A stretch of 36,738 nt of DNA from Paracoccaceae bacterium (GCA_902633655.1 CACPHA010000016.1:1-36738); one strand, 5' to 3'; shown: positions 1-8,051, counted from the first letter of the stretch. The notes: generated from the sequence alone by a model not told the origin. A program made the numbers and translations.

Positions 1-1
1 G

Positions 2-652
2 GGTAATGAGCGTCTTATTCCTATGTCCAATCAAGCGGGGCAGTCCAATCTACGCCGTCGGCTTAGTGACGCAGGGATTGAGGTAAACCATGAGGATCCG
101 GACTTGAGTCGCATTCTGGAGTTGATTAAGGAACGGGAAGCGGAGGGCTATTCTTATGATACCGCACAGGCAAGTTTCGAACTACTGGCTCGCCGCTCCC
201 TTGGCATTTGCCCAGAGTTTTTTGAGGTCAAACGATATCGTGTTTCTGTTGAACGGCGCAAAAACAAGTATAATGAAATGGTGTCGATGTCAGAAGCTGT
301 AGTGGTCGTTAAAGTGGATGGAGAGAAGAAACTCTCCGTGAGTGAGTCTCTCGATGAAAGTGGCTCTGACCGTGGACCAGTGAATGCTTTGTCTAAGGCA
401 CTTTCCAAAGATCTTGGCCCCTATCAAAGTATTATAGCTGATTTACGTCTAGTAGACTTTAAAGTGCGCATCACGCAAGGTGGAACAGAAGCGGTAACGC
501 GTGTAATAATTGATTGTGAAGATAGTCAAGGTCACCGCTGGTCTACAGTAGGTGTATCTGCTAACATTGTTGATGCAAGTTTTGAAGCCCTTTTAGATGC
601 GATAAACTGGAAGTTGATAAGGGATTACAATGTTGAGGGTCCATTACGTTAA
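2..652 (+). CDS. cimA: Citramalate synthase (CimA), C-terminal part, truncated by window start
   Basis: The reading frame is open from the first bases (G-N-E-R-L-I-P before the first Met at 23), so the gene begins upstream of the window. The visible ~216 residues hold the end of the DRE-TIM metallolyase region (GNERLIPMSNQAGQSNL, the segment where this family has a conserved QAGxSN) and the regulatory LeuA-dimer domain (from about 'RYRVSVERR' to the end). CimA condenses pyruvate and acetyl-CoA to (R)-citramalate, the threonine-independent entry to isoleucine. 2-isopropylmalate synthase is the close paralogue, but the RRRLSDAGIEV linker and the 'S-Y-D-T-A-Q-A-S-F-E-L-L' helix fit CimA better. 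A hairpin with a T-run follows the stop. The catalytic barrel is outside the window and was not checked. Confidence 0.85.
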   Translation, partial: GNERLIPMSNQAGQSNLRRRLSDAGIEVNHEDPDLSRILELIKEREAEGYSYDTAQASFELLARRSLGICPEFFEVKRYRVSVERRKNKYNEMVSMSEAVVVVKVDGEKKLSVSESLDESGSDRGPVNALSKALSKDLGPYQSIIADLRLVDFKVRITQGGTEAVTRVIIDCEDSQGHRWSTVGVSANIVDASFEALLDAINWKLIRDYNVEGPLR

Positions 653-975
653 TGAAATAAAATGGTTTGTTTTAAACAAGCTTTTTTTGATTACGTAGTC
701 GCAAGCCCGGTTTTATATAATTTTTAAAAAATATTAAATTTTATGGATAAATAAAGCTTTTATAATCAGCACTTTAAGGAGACTTCTTTAAGTTGATAAC
801 TATATGGCTGTTTCTACTACTTGTATTTAAAGCACTTCTCCTCAAAGTTTTTTGAAAAGTGACTAGGCAATTCCCAAAATTAACACTTTACAAATTGACT
901 TAGCTTATTCTAGGCAATGATCTCTGGATTAATGAGATTAATTTTGACGTTCGTATACAATTTTGCGGAGGCTGT
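653..975. other. AT-rich intergenic region, 323 bp
   Basis: Besides the hairpin at 665-688, I see no conserved gene here. One feature stands out: AAGGAGA at 776-782 lies 10 nt before a TTG that opens a 20-codon hydrophobic frame (793-855, ending TGA). TCTCCT at about 836-841 could pair with the Shine-Dalgarno-like AGGAGA. No convincing -35/-10 pair was found for the next gene. Confidence 0.4.
665..688 (+). terminator. Candidate Rho-independent terminator after cimA
   Basis: Bases 665-671 pair with 675-681 (7 bp including one G-U) around a 3-nt loop and are followed directly by seven T at 682-688. The stem is AT-rich, so it would be weak. It lies 13 nt after the cimA stop, the expected place. 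Confidence 0.45.
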
Positions 976-1752
976 GTGGGGTTTGACAGCGACATAAGGG
1001 CCTGTGCGCGGCTTGTACAGCGTGGGGACCCGGTACGGTTTCGCTCGGTCATGGCATCCCCTATAAATTTAAGGCCGCCATTATTTGTAATTTACGCATT
1101 CAATCTCGAAACCTCACGTGCAGCTTGGGTTTCTAAAGAACCTGGAATTGCAGAGATCCGATTACAGTGGTGGCATGATACCTTAGAAGAGATTGCTATT
1201 AAACAGTCTTTAAGTAGCCATGAGGTGGTTTCGCCACTTGCAACAATACTTTCACCACGATCTGCGCAGAATCTTAAGCGTTTGGTTAGCGCGCGTCGGT
1301 GGGATATTTATTCTGAACCATTTGAAAATGCAGTGTCGTTTGATGCCTATCTTTATGACACGTCAACTACTCTATTGGCAGCAGCGGCCGATTCCCTTGG
1401 AGCCGCTGAGATATCTGTGGTCAAAAATTTTGGTTATGCCGCTGGACTTGCAAGGTTTTTTCAAGCAGTCCCTCGTCTAATCGCGGCTGGCCGTCAACCA
1501 CTTTTGAGCTTGCACGAGGCGGATTTAAGTGAACTCGCGGAAATGGGCCTCTCCCGACTTCGAGAAGCCAGACGGAGGCGCGTAGCAGTTTCTAAGCAGG
1601 CAGGGTTTGCTTTTTTGGCAGGCTGGCAAACGGGAATTATCCTAAATTTAGTGCGGCGGTCTCCGCAGTCCGTCAAAACTGGATTACGCCCACCCTCCGC
1701 CGTGTTTAACAGTATTAGTCTTTCTGCGCGAGCACTTACCGGTCGTTGGTAA
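976..1752 (+). CDS. Squalene/phytoene synthase-fold protein (NDUFAF6-like, probably non-catalytic)
   Basis: This 258-residue protein has the all-alpha isoprenyl synthase fold. Signs are the N-terminal 'D-P-x-R-F' segment, 'L-R-P-P-L-F-V-I-Y-A-F-N-L-E', 'I-R-L-Q-W-W-H-D', and a late 'G-Y-A-A-G-L-A-R-F-F-Q-A-V-P-R-L'. True phytoene and squalene synthases carry two DxxxD metal-binding motifs. At the matching places I see Y-L-Y-D-T-S-T-T and G-L-A-R-F-F-Q-A, with no Asp pair, so condensation of prenyl diphosphates is unlikely. This pattern matches the NDUFAF6-type relatives of alphaproteobacteria and mitochondria, which are linked to complex I assembly. The start is GTG at 976, with GGAG at 967-970 five bases before it. 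There is no carotenoid or hopanoid gene next to it, which agrees with a non-biosynthetic role. Confidence 0.7.
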   Translation: MGFDSDIRACARLVQRGDPVRFRSVMASPINLRPPLFVIYAFNLETSRAAWVSKEPGIAEIRLQWWHDTLEEIAIKQSLSSHEVVSPLATILSPRSAQNLKRLVSARRWDIYSEPFENAVSFDAYLYDTSTTLLAAAADSLGAAEISVVKNFGYAAGLARFFQAVPRLIAAGRQPLLSLHEADLSELAEMGLSRLREARRRRVAVSKQAGFAFLAGWQTGIILNLVRRSPQSVKTGLRPPSAVFNSISLSARALTGRW

Positions 1753-1963
1753 TATTTAACTCGTTAGTTTCATAACTTTTAAGTAGGACAAGCTCCTCGG
1801 AAGACAGGCTATAAGGATTTATATCCAAGCGTTTGCGCAAGGCCAGGAGTTGCCAGAAAAATCTTACATGTATTATATCACTCATCGCTTTCATTACGAC
1901 TAATAAAGGCGTTAGTTTACCAAATTTGTTAATTTTTTTTGAAACCAGTTTAAATGATTATGT

Positions 1964-3178
1964 TTAAAAGCTATTACTTTCAGCTTGGAGCGATAGCCAG
2001 AAAAGCGCGTAGGCCGCTATTCCTAAAAGTGGTAACATGGCCATATTGACTGAGGACCAGCCATTTATCACGCCTGTACTCGAACAATTCATCAGCAAGC
2101 CAGACGCAAAAGAAGCGAGTGTTACGCTGCCAAATACCATCAGATCATTCATTCCCTGCACCTTGGCCCGTTCTGATGGGGCATAAGAATTTGCAAGCAT
2201 TGTCGTTGCACCAACAAACCCAAAATTCCATCCAAGGCCTAATAGAATCAGAGCCCCAAAGAATTTAGGTATTTCTACGCCGGCGAAACCTGTCAAAGCG
2301 GAAAGAAGCAGCAGGAATAAACCAATGGCAATAATACGTTCCGCCCCAAAGCGGACAATAAGGTGACCCGTAAAGAAGGAAGGTAGGAACATTGCCAATA
2401 CATGTGCAGACACAACATCAGCTGCAGTGTTCTCATCAAATCCACAGCCGACAATGGCCAGTGGAGTCGATGTCATCATCAGGTTCATGAGTGCGTAACT
2501 TACCATTGCACATATCATAGCAACGGCAATCTTAGGATCCTGCAACAACTGAAAACGCGACCTACCTGGGAAAATTTTTTCTGTATCCTCTTCTTGGATT
2601 GGTGTGTCTAAGAATAGGAAAACAAAAACTCCTCCCACGTTAAGGGCGACAACCGTCAGATAAGTAGCAAGGTAGGGGATGACCATGGCGTAAGCCGTTA
2701 TTTTCACAAGCTGTGGTCCAATCACTGCCGCCAATAATCCCCCTGCAAGGACATAGGAGATTGCTTTAGGTCTAAATACCTCAGAAGCTGTATCAACAGC
2801 CGCAAAGCGATAAAAACCTTGTGCAGACATATAAATGCCTGTCAACAAACTACCTAACAGGAAGACAGGAAAAGATTCATTATAGAGACCAAATGCACCA
2901 ATTACTGCACCCAAAGCACCACCGATGGCACCCAGAAAAAAGCCTATTTTACGTCCATATTTCTGCATGAGGTTTGCTAGCACCGGTGCGGTGAGCATCG
3001 AACCAAGAACAATCATGGATATAGGCATTGTAGCAAAACAGATGTTTTCAGCTAGTGATTGACCTGCCAAACCGCCAAGGATGAAAATCATTGGCATCTG
3101 GGAGCCCATACTTGCTTGTGCTATAATAAATACTAATACGTTGCGCTTAGCAGAAACGTCAGATGTCACAAACCTCAT
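1964..3178 (-). CDS. MFS transporter, 12-TM type
   Basis: A 404-residue integral membrane protein with about twelve hydrophobic segments split by a cytoplasmic loop near residue 200 ('D-T-P-I-Q-E-E-D-T-E-K-I-F-P-G-R'). A degenerate MFS motif A follows TM2 ('L-M-Q-K-Y-G-R-K-I-G-F-F-L-G'), and its repeat lies in the C-terminal half ('L-I-V-R-F-G-A-E-R-I'). The family exports or imports small solutes with proton coupling, but the substrate cannot be read from the sequence. The end of the last helix carries 'N-D-L-M-V-F-G-S-V-T-L-A-S-F-A-S-G', common in YcaD/DHA1-like carriers. It is transcribed alone, divergent from the downstream glycosylase gene. The ATG at 3178 has only a weak upstream GA-rich signal. 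Confidence 0.8.
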   Translation of the reverse strand: MRFVTSDVSAKRNVLVFIIAQASMGSQMPMIFILGGLAGQSLAENICFATMPISMIVLGSMLTAPVLANLMQKYGRKIGFFLGAIGGALGAVIGAFGLYNESFPVFLLGSLLTGIYMSAQGFYRFAAVDTASEVFRPKAISYVLAGGLLAAVIGPQLVKITAYAMVIPYLATYLTVVALNVGGVFVFLFLDTPIQEEDTEKIFPGRSRFQLLQDPKIAVAMICAMVSYALMNLMMTSTPLAIVGCGFDENTAADVVSAHVLAMFLPSFFTGHLIVRFGAERIIAIGLFLLLLSALTGFAGVEIPKFFGALILLGLGWNFGFVGATTMLANSYAPSERAKVQGMNDLMVFGSVTLASFASGLLMNCSSTGVINGWSSVNMAMLPLLGIAAYALFWLSLQAESNSF

Positions 3179-3315
3179 ATCACTTCGTTAGTTGGCGCAA
3201 TTCAAAATTACAAGTCGTACAATTATTTTTAAAGTTTTCACAAAGTTTAGTACTTGCTCATTTAATTGGATTGCGCCACGCTTGTAATCTATACAGAGGA
3301 GCTCAGTTTAAATAC

Positions 3316-3966
3316 ATGCCCGGTAAACATACATCGCAGGGTGAGCGCGTTATCGTTTCTAACGCATGTATTACCGAGGGCTTAAACTGGTTGCTCGAAC
3401 ACGAACCCAAGTTCAGCTTAGCTGTTGACTTGACTGGTCCGCTGCCTCTTCGATTAAGGCAAGATGGGTTTGCCCGTCTTCTTGGAGCAATTGTTAGCCA
3501 GCAATTGAGTGTGGCTTCAGCCGATGCAATCTGGAATAGATTAGAAGATGCTAAAATGATCTTGCCATCTTCAATTAAAGCGGCAGGAGATGAAGATTTA
3601 CGTTCTTGTGGGCTAAGTCGACAGAAAATTCGCTATGCTAGGGCTTTGGCTGAAGCCAACGTGGATTTTTCATCGCTCAGAGAAATGAAGACGCGGAATG
3701 TGATCCAAGCTCTCACGAAAATCTCTGGAATTGGTGTTTGGACCGCTGAAATTTACGCTATGTTTAGTCTCGGTAGAGCAGACGTTTTTGCACCAGGAGA
3801 TCTGGCACTAAAAGAATCAGTAAAATTTCTGTTTGAACTGGAAAAAAGACCAAGTGAAAAAGAATTACGCATGAAATCGGAAAAATGGTCACCGTGGAGA
3901 GCGGTTGCGGCCAGGCTTTTGTGGGCCTATTACAGCCATATTAAATCGCGGGAGGGCATAAGATGA
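3316..3966 (+). CDS. DNA-3-methyladenine glycosylase, AlkA/HhH-GPD type
   Basis: This 216-residue base-excision repair enzyme would remove alkylated purines. The helix-hairpin-helix is 'L-T-K-I-S-G-I-G-V-W-T-A-E' (residues 133-145). The catalytic Asp is D162 in 'F-A-P-G-D-L-A-L', and the C-terminal 'W-S-P-W-R-A-V-A-A-R-L-L-W' (191-203) is typical of the family. The early 'I-V-S-Q-Q-L-S-V-A-S-A' (59-69) is the conserved QQ(I/L) helix. The AlkA N-terminal TBP-like domain is missing, as in the short bacterial AlkA group. The frame is open back to 3163, but that would overlap the divergent MFS gene and add 51 unconserved residues, so I prefer ATG 3316, with GAGGAG at 3296-3301 as a distant RBS. 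The stop overlaps the next start as ATGA, so the two are translationally coupled. Confidence 0.85.
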   Translation: MPGKHTSQGERVIVSNACITEGLNWLLEHEPKFSLAVDLTGPLPLRLRQDGFARLLGAIVSQQLSVASADAIWNRLEDAKMILPSSIKAAGDEDLRSCGLSRQKIRYARALAEANVDFSSLREMKTRNVIQALTKISGIGVWTAEIYAMFSLGRADVFAPGDLALKESVKFLFELEKRPSEKELRMKSEKWSPWRAVAARLLWAYYSHIKSREGIR

Positions 3967-4628
3967 CGCGCGTATTGACCGCTAGACGTAAAGAGCCGCA
4001 ATCGCAAATAACTAAGTCTGTCGTAGTATTTTTGCATGGTTATGGCGCTAATGGCGCGGACCTTTTGGGTCTTGCGGATGTTCTTGGTGAACACTTGCCA
4101 GATACCCTTTTTGTGGCCCCCAATGCACCAGAATCTTGTCCTGGTGCACCGCTTGGCTTCCAGTGGTTTCCGATTCCCTGGTTAGATGGTTCAAATGAAG
4201 AAGTTGCCCAACGCAGCATGGACGCAGCAGTTGATGACCTAAATGCTTTTCTTGACGCGATTATGGTTGATGAGGATATCCTTCCTGAACAGCTGGCCCT
4301 TTTTGGATTTTCACAGGGAACAATGATGAGTCTCCAGGTTGGCCCACGTAGAGATGATGCAATCGCTGGAATAGTTGCATTTTCAGGTCGTTTATTGGAA
4401 CCAGACTTGTTAATTGATGAAGTGAGAAACAGGCCACCAGTTTTACTGGTCCATGGCGATCAAGACGATATCGTTCCTCCTAAGTCGCTTTCTGAAGCGG
4501 CTGTTGGCCTCGAAAAAGCGGGGTTTAAGGAAGTATTTGCACATGTTATGAAGGGAACGGGTCATGGTATTGCGCCGGATGGCTTGTCAGTTGCACTCGC
4601 TTTCATGAGGGACAAATTAAGCTTTTGA
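3963..4628 (+). CDS. Carboxylesterase/phospholipase, alpha/beta hydrolase (PF02230 type)
   Basis: A 221-residue cytosolic hydrolase of the acyl-protein-thioesterase/YpfH group. The opening 'V-F-L-H-G-Y-G-A-N-G-A-D' (22-33) gives the oxyanion region. The nucleophile is S117 in 'G-F-S-Q-G', the acid is D168 in 'H-G-D-Q-D-D-I-V-P', and the base is H201 in 'G-T-G-H-G-I', so the Ser-Asp-His triad is complete. These enzymes cleave short-chain acyl or phospholipid esters, and the natural substrate here is unknown. It starts 4 nt inside the glycosylase gene (ATGA), a coupling also common for this pair in other alphaproteobacteria as far as I recall. Confidence 0.85.
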   Translation: MTRVLTARRKEPQSQITKSVVVFLHGYGANGADLLGLADVLGEHLPDTLFVAPNAPESCPGAPLGFQWFPIPWLDGSNEEVAQRSMDAAVDDLNAFLDAIMVDEDILPEQLALFGFSQGTMMSLQVGPRRDDAIAGIVAFSGRLLEPDLLIDEVRNRPPVLLVHGDQDDIVPPKSLSEAAVGLEKAGFKEVFAHVMKGTGHGIAPDGLSVALAFMRDKLSF

Positions 4629-4785
4629 TCCATTTTCCCTACCTTATTTGTATTACAATTCTATTTTAATAACAAATTAATCTATCCATATTGCGGGTCT
4701 TGAATGGAAAATACCACGATATATAGTATTGACGTAAGACGGATTCGAATTTCTTGTGGTAGTTTCGTTTGGAGTGAAAGAGCGG

Positions 4786-5370
4786 ATGGATGAAATATCC
4801 AGAATTGGTTTTGTTAGAGAACCCTTAGCGCTGAAACATAACCCAGCTCTTGTCTTGAACGCAGATTATAGACCACTTTCTTACTATCCTCTGTCACTTT
4901 GGTGTTGGCAAGATGCTGTAAAAGCCGCTTTCTTGGACAGGGTAGACATTGTTGCTGAGTATGAGGATTATGTCCATAGTCCTTCGACACGAATACGCCT
5001 TCCTTCCGTTATTGTTCTTAGAGACTATGTAAGACCTCAAAAGCGCGTAGCTTTCACTAGATTTAATTTATTTTTAAGGGATGGCTTTCGATGTCAATAT
5101 TGTGGAGCAGCGGGAGATTTAACTTTTGATCACGTTGTTCCTCGTGCAAGTGGTGGATTAACAACCTGGGAAAATGTTGTTGCTGCTTGCAGTTGTTGTA
5201 ATTTAAAAAAAGGTTCGAAAAATCTGCGTGGTGTTGGGATGAAATTGAAACGATCTCCAAGCCGCCCTTCTTCTGAAGATCTTAGAAATTCTGGACGAAA
5301 ATTCCCACCTAATTACCTTCATAAAAGCTGGCTAGACTTTCTTTATTGGGATAGTGTTTTGGAAGAGTAA
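4786..5370 (+). CDS. HNH endonuclease family protein
   Basis: A 194-residue protein conserved in alphaproteobacteria as a free-standing chromosomal gene, not part of a homing or restriction element. The N-terminal 'A-L-V-L-N-A-D-Y-R-P-L-S-Y-Y-P-L' (21-36) is the family hallmark. The nuclease core has a zinc knuckle C103-x2-C106 and C135-x2-C138, with 'F-D-H-V-V-P-R-A-S-G-G' (114-124) carrying the catalytic His116 and 'W-E-N-V-V' giving the central Asn. It would nick or cut DNA, but the biological target is not known. An in-frame GTG at 4756 would add 10 residues. I choose ATG 4786 because GGAG at 4771-4774 sits 11 nt upstream and the conserved region starts soon after. Confidence 0.85.
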   Translation: MDEISRIGFVREPLALKHNPALVLNADYRPLSYYPLSLWCWQDAVKAAFLDRVDIVAEYEDYVHSPSTRIRLPSVIVLRDYVRPQKRVAFTRFNLFLRDGFRCQYCGAAGDLTFDHVVPRASGGLTTWENVVAACSCCNLKKGSKNLRGVGMKLKRSPSRPSSEDLRNSGRKFPPNYLHKSWLDFLYWDSVLEE

Positions 5371-5379
5371 GTTTACTCT
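5364..5379. repeat. Perfect inverted repeat over the HNH gene stop codon
   Basis: AGAGTAA (5364-5370) and TTACTCT (5373-5379) are separated by GT, and the first arm ends with the TAA stop. It lies between two convergent genes and could form a short hairpin, but no T-tract follows on either strand, so it is a poor terminator. Confidence 0.35.
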
Positions 5380-5458
5380 AACTTAACCAAATTATATTTC
5401 TGGGTACCTCAAGAAATAAAATTTATTATATTCAGTCCCATGATTGAATGGTACTTAT

Positions 5459-6064
5459 TTATTGATTTGACAAGAGAAAATCAATTTCATCAAGACCTTC
5501 TTTTCCAAAGAACATCTCATTTCCTACAAACATCGTGGGGGCACCAAAAATATTACGGGCAACCGCATGGTTAGTGGCATCAATCAATCCAGCTTTAACG
5601 ATTGGCGTCTGCGTAGCTTCCATAATTTCTTCTGTTGGCAAACCAGCGGCAGTTAGGGTCTCTGAAATAACAGTAGGGTCATCCATTTTCTTTTGGTCTA
5701 CCCACATCGCTTGGAAGATCGTTTCGGTATAAAGATCCCCGAAGTCTTTTTTATTGGTATAAATCGCGCCACGCATCACACCGATAGTATTAACGGGAAA
5801 ATATGGGTTCCATTGAAACGCTAGATTGTAACGTTTTACAAAGCGCGTGGTTTCCTGATTTTCATATTCCTTCTTACCTTTAACGTCTTTGAAAGTCTCC
5901 ATCGGACTTTGGTTGTTTGTCAGCTTGAAAACGCCACCTAAAAGTATAGGTTTGGGTATCACCTCAACGTTATATTTTTTCGCAATGTTAGGTAGAAGTT
6001 TATGAACGAAGAACGATTTAGGACTCCCGAAATCGTAGAAAAATTCAATATTAGATATTAACAT
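5459..6064 (-). CDS. 2-hydroxychromene-2-carboxylate isomerase family (DsbA-fold) protein
   Basis: A 201-residue kappa-GST/DsbA-fold protein. The start 'I-E-F-F-Y-D-F-G-S-P-K-S-F-F' is the family motif: the DsbA CxxC is replaced by S-P-K-S, so a glutathione-dependent isomerase and not a disulfide oxidase is expected. 'P-I-L-L-G-G-V-F' and 'F-G-A-P-T-M-F-V-G-N-E-M-F-F-G' (cis-Pro loop and C-terminal active-site strand) also match. The characterised member isomerises 2-hydroxychromene-2-carboxylate in naphthalene breakdown. No aromatic pathway is present here, so the true substrate is open. A good RBS (AGGTGGA, 6 nt before ATG 6064) supports the start. A GST gene lies just upstream on the same strand, which fits a shared glutathione chemistry. 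Confidence 0.85.
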   Translation of the reverse strand: MLISNIEFFYDFGSPKSFFVHKLLPNIAKKYNVEVIPKPILLGGVFKLTNNQSPMETFKDVKGKKEYENQETTRFVKRYNLAFQWNPYFPVNTIGVMRGAIYTNKKDFGDLYTETIFQAMWVDQKKMDDPTVISETLTAAGLPTEEIMEATQTPIVKAGLIDATNHAVARNIFGAPTMFVGNEMFFGKEGLDEIDFLLSNQ

Positions 6065-6232
6065 AGTCCGTCCACCTGTATTTCTGCCCAGCCTATTGAG
6101 CTACACATCTAATGGCTCAAGCTTATCAGCCTTCTCGCGTTCCCTATAGATCATGAAATCGTGTTCGTTTAACCTCAAGGAATAACAGCTTCAATATAAA
6201 CTCGATGTCTAGGAAGAATATAATGGGTTTCT

Positions 6233-6841
6233 TCATTTAGTTGATGCACGCTGGAACGCTTGTCGCAACGTAAGCCGCTCAACGTATGGTGGTAGATGAG
6301 GTTTATCTGACATGTCAATGCCGAACCGCTGGGACATCACAACGGCATGGCCAGTCATGAAATCTGCACCAGTCAATTCGGAACCCACCAGATATTCTTT
6401 TTCAGCTAAATTTGTATTTACGGCTTTCAGCATTTGTCCCAAAAGTTTGATGGACCGCTTAACGTTAATTTCTGTTCGCCGCTCGGGTGGCAAAAGAATA
6501 GTTTCAACAACGTAAGTGTTCATCGGCGGCATGATCATGCCTTCAGCGTAGTGAAACCACTGGAGATAATCTGCAAAATCCGTTGACGCAATAGATGGCA
6601 CAAACCGACCTTTACCATATTTTGCAAGGATATATTGGATGATTGCACCACTTTCAAAAAGTTGAACTTCACCGTCCTCTAACACGGGTACGCGGCCCAT
6701 GGGGTGCCTGGCTAAATATTCAGGTTCACGCATTGCAGAATCGCCAAGATTGAATTTTTCAACTTCGTAATCAATTCTTAATTCTTCTAATAACCAGGCA
6801 ACGCGTACAGCGCGGCTATTTTGGGCGTAGTAAAGTTTCAT
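6233..6841 (-). CDS. Glutathione S-transferase
   Basis: A 202-residue cytosolic GST. The N-terminal thioredoxin-like domain is 'M-K-L-Y-Y-A-Q-N-S-R-A-V-R-V-A-W-L-L-E-E', where the S/N after A-Q is the likely glutathione-activating position, followed by 'G-R-V-P-V-L-E-D-G' (cis-Pro) and 'L-F-E-S-G-A-I-I-Q-Y-I-L' (Glu-Ser binding of the glutathione gamma-Glu). The helical C-terminal domain ends with 'G-S-E-L-T-G-A-D-F-M-T-G', the GST N-capping box. The frame is open to 6898, but ATG 6841 has GGGAG 7 nt upstream and begins exactly at the domain, so I use it. Substrate unknown; possibly works with the HCCA-isomerase-like neighbour. Confidence 0.88.
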   Translation of the reverse strand: MKLYYAQNSRAVRVAWLLEELRIDYEVEKFNLGDSAMREPEYLARHPMGRVPVLEDGEVQLFESGAIIQYILAKYGKGRFVPSIASTDFADYLQWFHYAEGMIMPPMNTYVVETILLPPERRTEINVKRSIKLLGQMLKAVNTNLAEKEYLVGSELTGADFMTGHAVVMSQRFGIDMSDKPHLPPYVERLTLRQAFQRASTK

Positions 6842-6984
6842 TTGTGTACTCCCGTTTTTCCGCATTTGATAAAGTAATTTTAGCAATTTTTCTAACATAA
6901 ATCGTAGCGTTATGTTTTGAAGTCTGTCAACATGAGGATAAATTTAAGGCTGTTTTCTTAAATATGACGTTAGGAAATTTGAGA

Positions 6985-7752
6985 ATGATAAAATCAGACT
7001 GGCTAGAAGCTGAACTTTTAAGCGGTGGCATCCTGCACTTGCAGCTCCGCAAAGCACCCGTTAACGCGTTCAATACAGCTACGCTGATTGAACTTGGTGA
7101 GTTGTTTTGCCGATTAAAAGGCGATGAGAAAGTTAAAGCAATCGTGATGTCTAGTGCCCTGAAGGTTTTTTCGGCTGGATTAAACTTGAAAGAAGCACGG
7201 CATTTTGATGTTTCAGAACAAACGGCCATCTTGAACGGATTTCATTACTGTTTTCTGCAGATGTTTTCCTTCCCTAAACCTTTGATTGTTGCCGTTGAAG
7301 GAGCAGCGATAGCCGGTGGTTTTTTTCCGGTACTGTGTTCAGACTATCGCATTGCAGGGTTTAATGCGACCTTTGGGTTAACTGAGGTTAAAGTAGGAGT
7401 GGGCTTTCCAACAGGATTGGTTGAAATTGTACGATCGATGATGTCTCCAAATGACATGCGTTTAATCATGCAAACGGGTAAACCTCTTTCGGCAAAACAA
7501 GCCTTAAAAGTTCAGATAGTTGACGAATGCGTTCGGGATGGGGAGGCGCTTCGGTTAGCATTGGTCATTGCTAAAGATTATGCTGATTTACCGCCGATTG
7601 CATATGCAACGGTGAAGCAACAGGTTAGGGCACCAGTGATCCAGATGCTTAAAGAACAAATGAATAAGGCGGCAACTTCCAAGCCGCAGCCATGGTTCAA
7701 TAAAGAAACGTCAGCGGCAATGGCGCACATGATTGAGTCAACGAAAAGCTGA
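6985..7752 (+). CDS. Enoyl-CoA hydratase/isomerase family protein
   Basis: A 255-residue crotonase-fold enzyme for CoA thioesters. The first oxyanion strand is 'K-V-F-S-A-G-L-N-L-K-E-A', the second 'G-A-A-I-A-G-G-F-F-P-V-L-C-S-D-Y-R'. Of the two Glu residues used by true hydratases, the second is present ('F-G-L-T-E-V-K-V-G-V'), while the first (in the G-G-G-C-E position of crotonase) is Phe. One remaining Glu is the arrangement of delta3,delta2-enoyl-CoA isomerases, so an isomerase-like reaction is my inference. Start ATG 6985 has AGGA nine bases upstream; ATG 6964 would add seven residues. It precedes the acetoacetate/thioesterase genes on the same strand but is separated from them by a 314-bp gap. 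Confidence 0.8.
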   Translation: MIKSDWLEAELLSGGILHLQLRKAPVNAFNTATLIELGELFCRLKGDEKVKAIVMSSALKVFSAGLNLKEARHFDVSEQTAILNGFHYCFLQMFSFPKPLIVAVEGAAIAGGFFPVLCSDYRIAGFNATFGLTEVKVGVGFPTGLVEIVRSMMSPNDMRLIMQTGKPLSAKQALKVQIVDECVRDGEALRLALVIAKDYADLPPIAYATVKQQVRAPVIQMLKEQMNKAATSKPQPWFNKETSAAMAHMIESTKS

Positions 7753-7787
7753 TATGATTAAAGACAAAGTCAAGAATGGAGTAGGTG

Positions 7788-7820
7788 AAATCATTTATAG
7801 AATTGAAAGATGATTTTTTT
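7788..7820 (+). terminator. Weak terminator candidate after the enoyl-CoA hydratase gene
   Basis: AAATCAT (7788-7794) can pair with ATGATTT (7810-7816) around a 15-nt loop, and the T-run continues to 7820. The stem is AT-rich with a long loop, so the call is tentative. Confidence 0.3.
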
Positions 7821-7910
7821 ATAAACTTGGATTTGAATGTGCCGAAAATGTTTCGAATGGCTCGAAATTCTTAAACTAACATGGGTACACTTCGTTAATG
7901 CGCTTGTGAT

Positions 7911-8051
7911 ATGGTACCCCTCATCAGGATGTTAATTAAGCAAACGAATTTGAAAAATATTTTAAAACATTTATTACGTAGAATTAAGTATCTTGGTGCC
8001 GTTCCTGAGGCCTTCACGGCCTTTGATGAAGTAAAAGTTTCTGGAATGTAG
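7911..8051 (+). other. Short 46-codon frame in a 314-bp gap; possible gene remnant
   Basis: The gap 7753-8066 holds no full-size gene. Within it, ATG 7911 opens 46 codons to TAG 8049-8051. The C-terminal part 'Y-L-G-A-V-P-E-A-F-T-A-F-D-E' resembles the entry of carboxymuconolactone decarboxylase/AhpD-type proteins, where 'VPEAF' is common. No Shine-Dalgarno is visible and the frame ends before the CxxC of that family, so if real it is a fragment. An inverted repeat GGGTAC (883-888 of the 7,000s, i.e. 7883-7888) with GTACCC (7914-7919) overlaps its start, and a small hairpin AGGCC/GGCCT lies at 8008-8022. Confidence 0.25.

Noticed and set aside
895-923. TTGACT followed 17 nt later by TGATCT as a sigma-70 promoter for the gene at 976
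   Set aside because: The -10 part matches the consensus at only two positions.
3163-3315. Longer N-terminus of the AlkA-type glycosylase starting inside the divergent MFS gene
   Set aside because: The 51 extra residues are not family-like and overlap the MFS start on the other strand.
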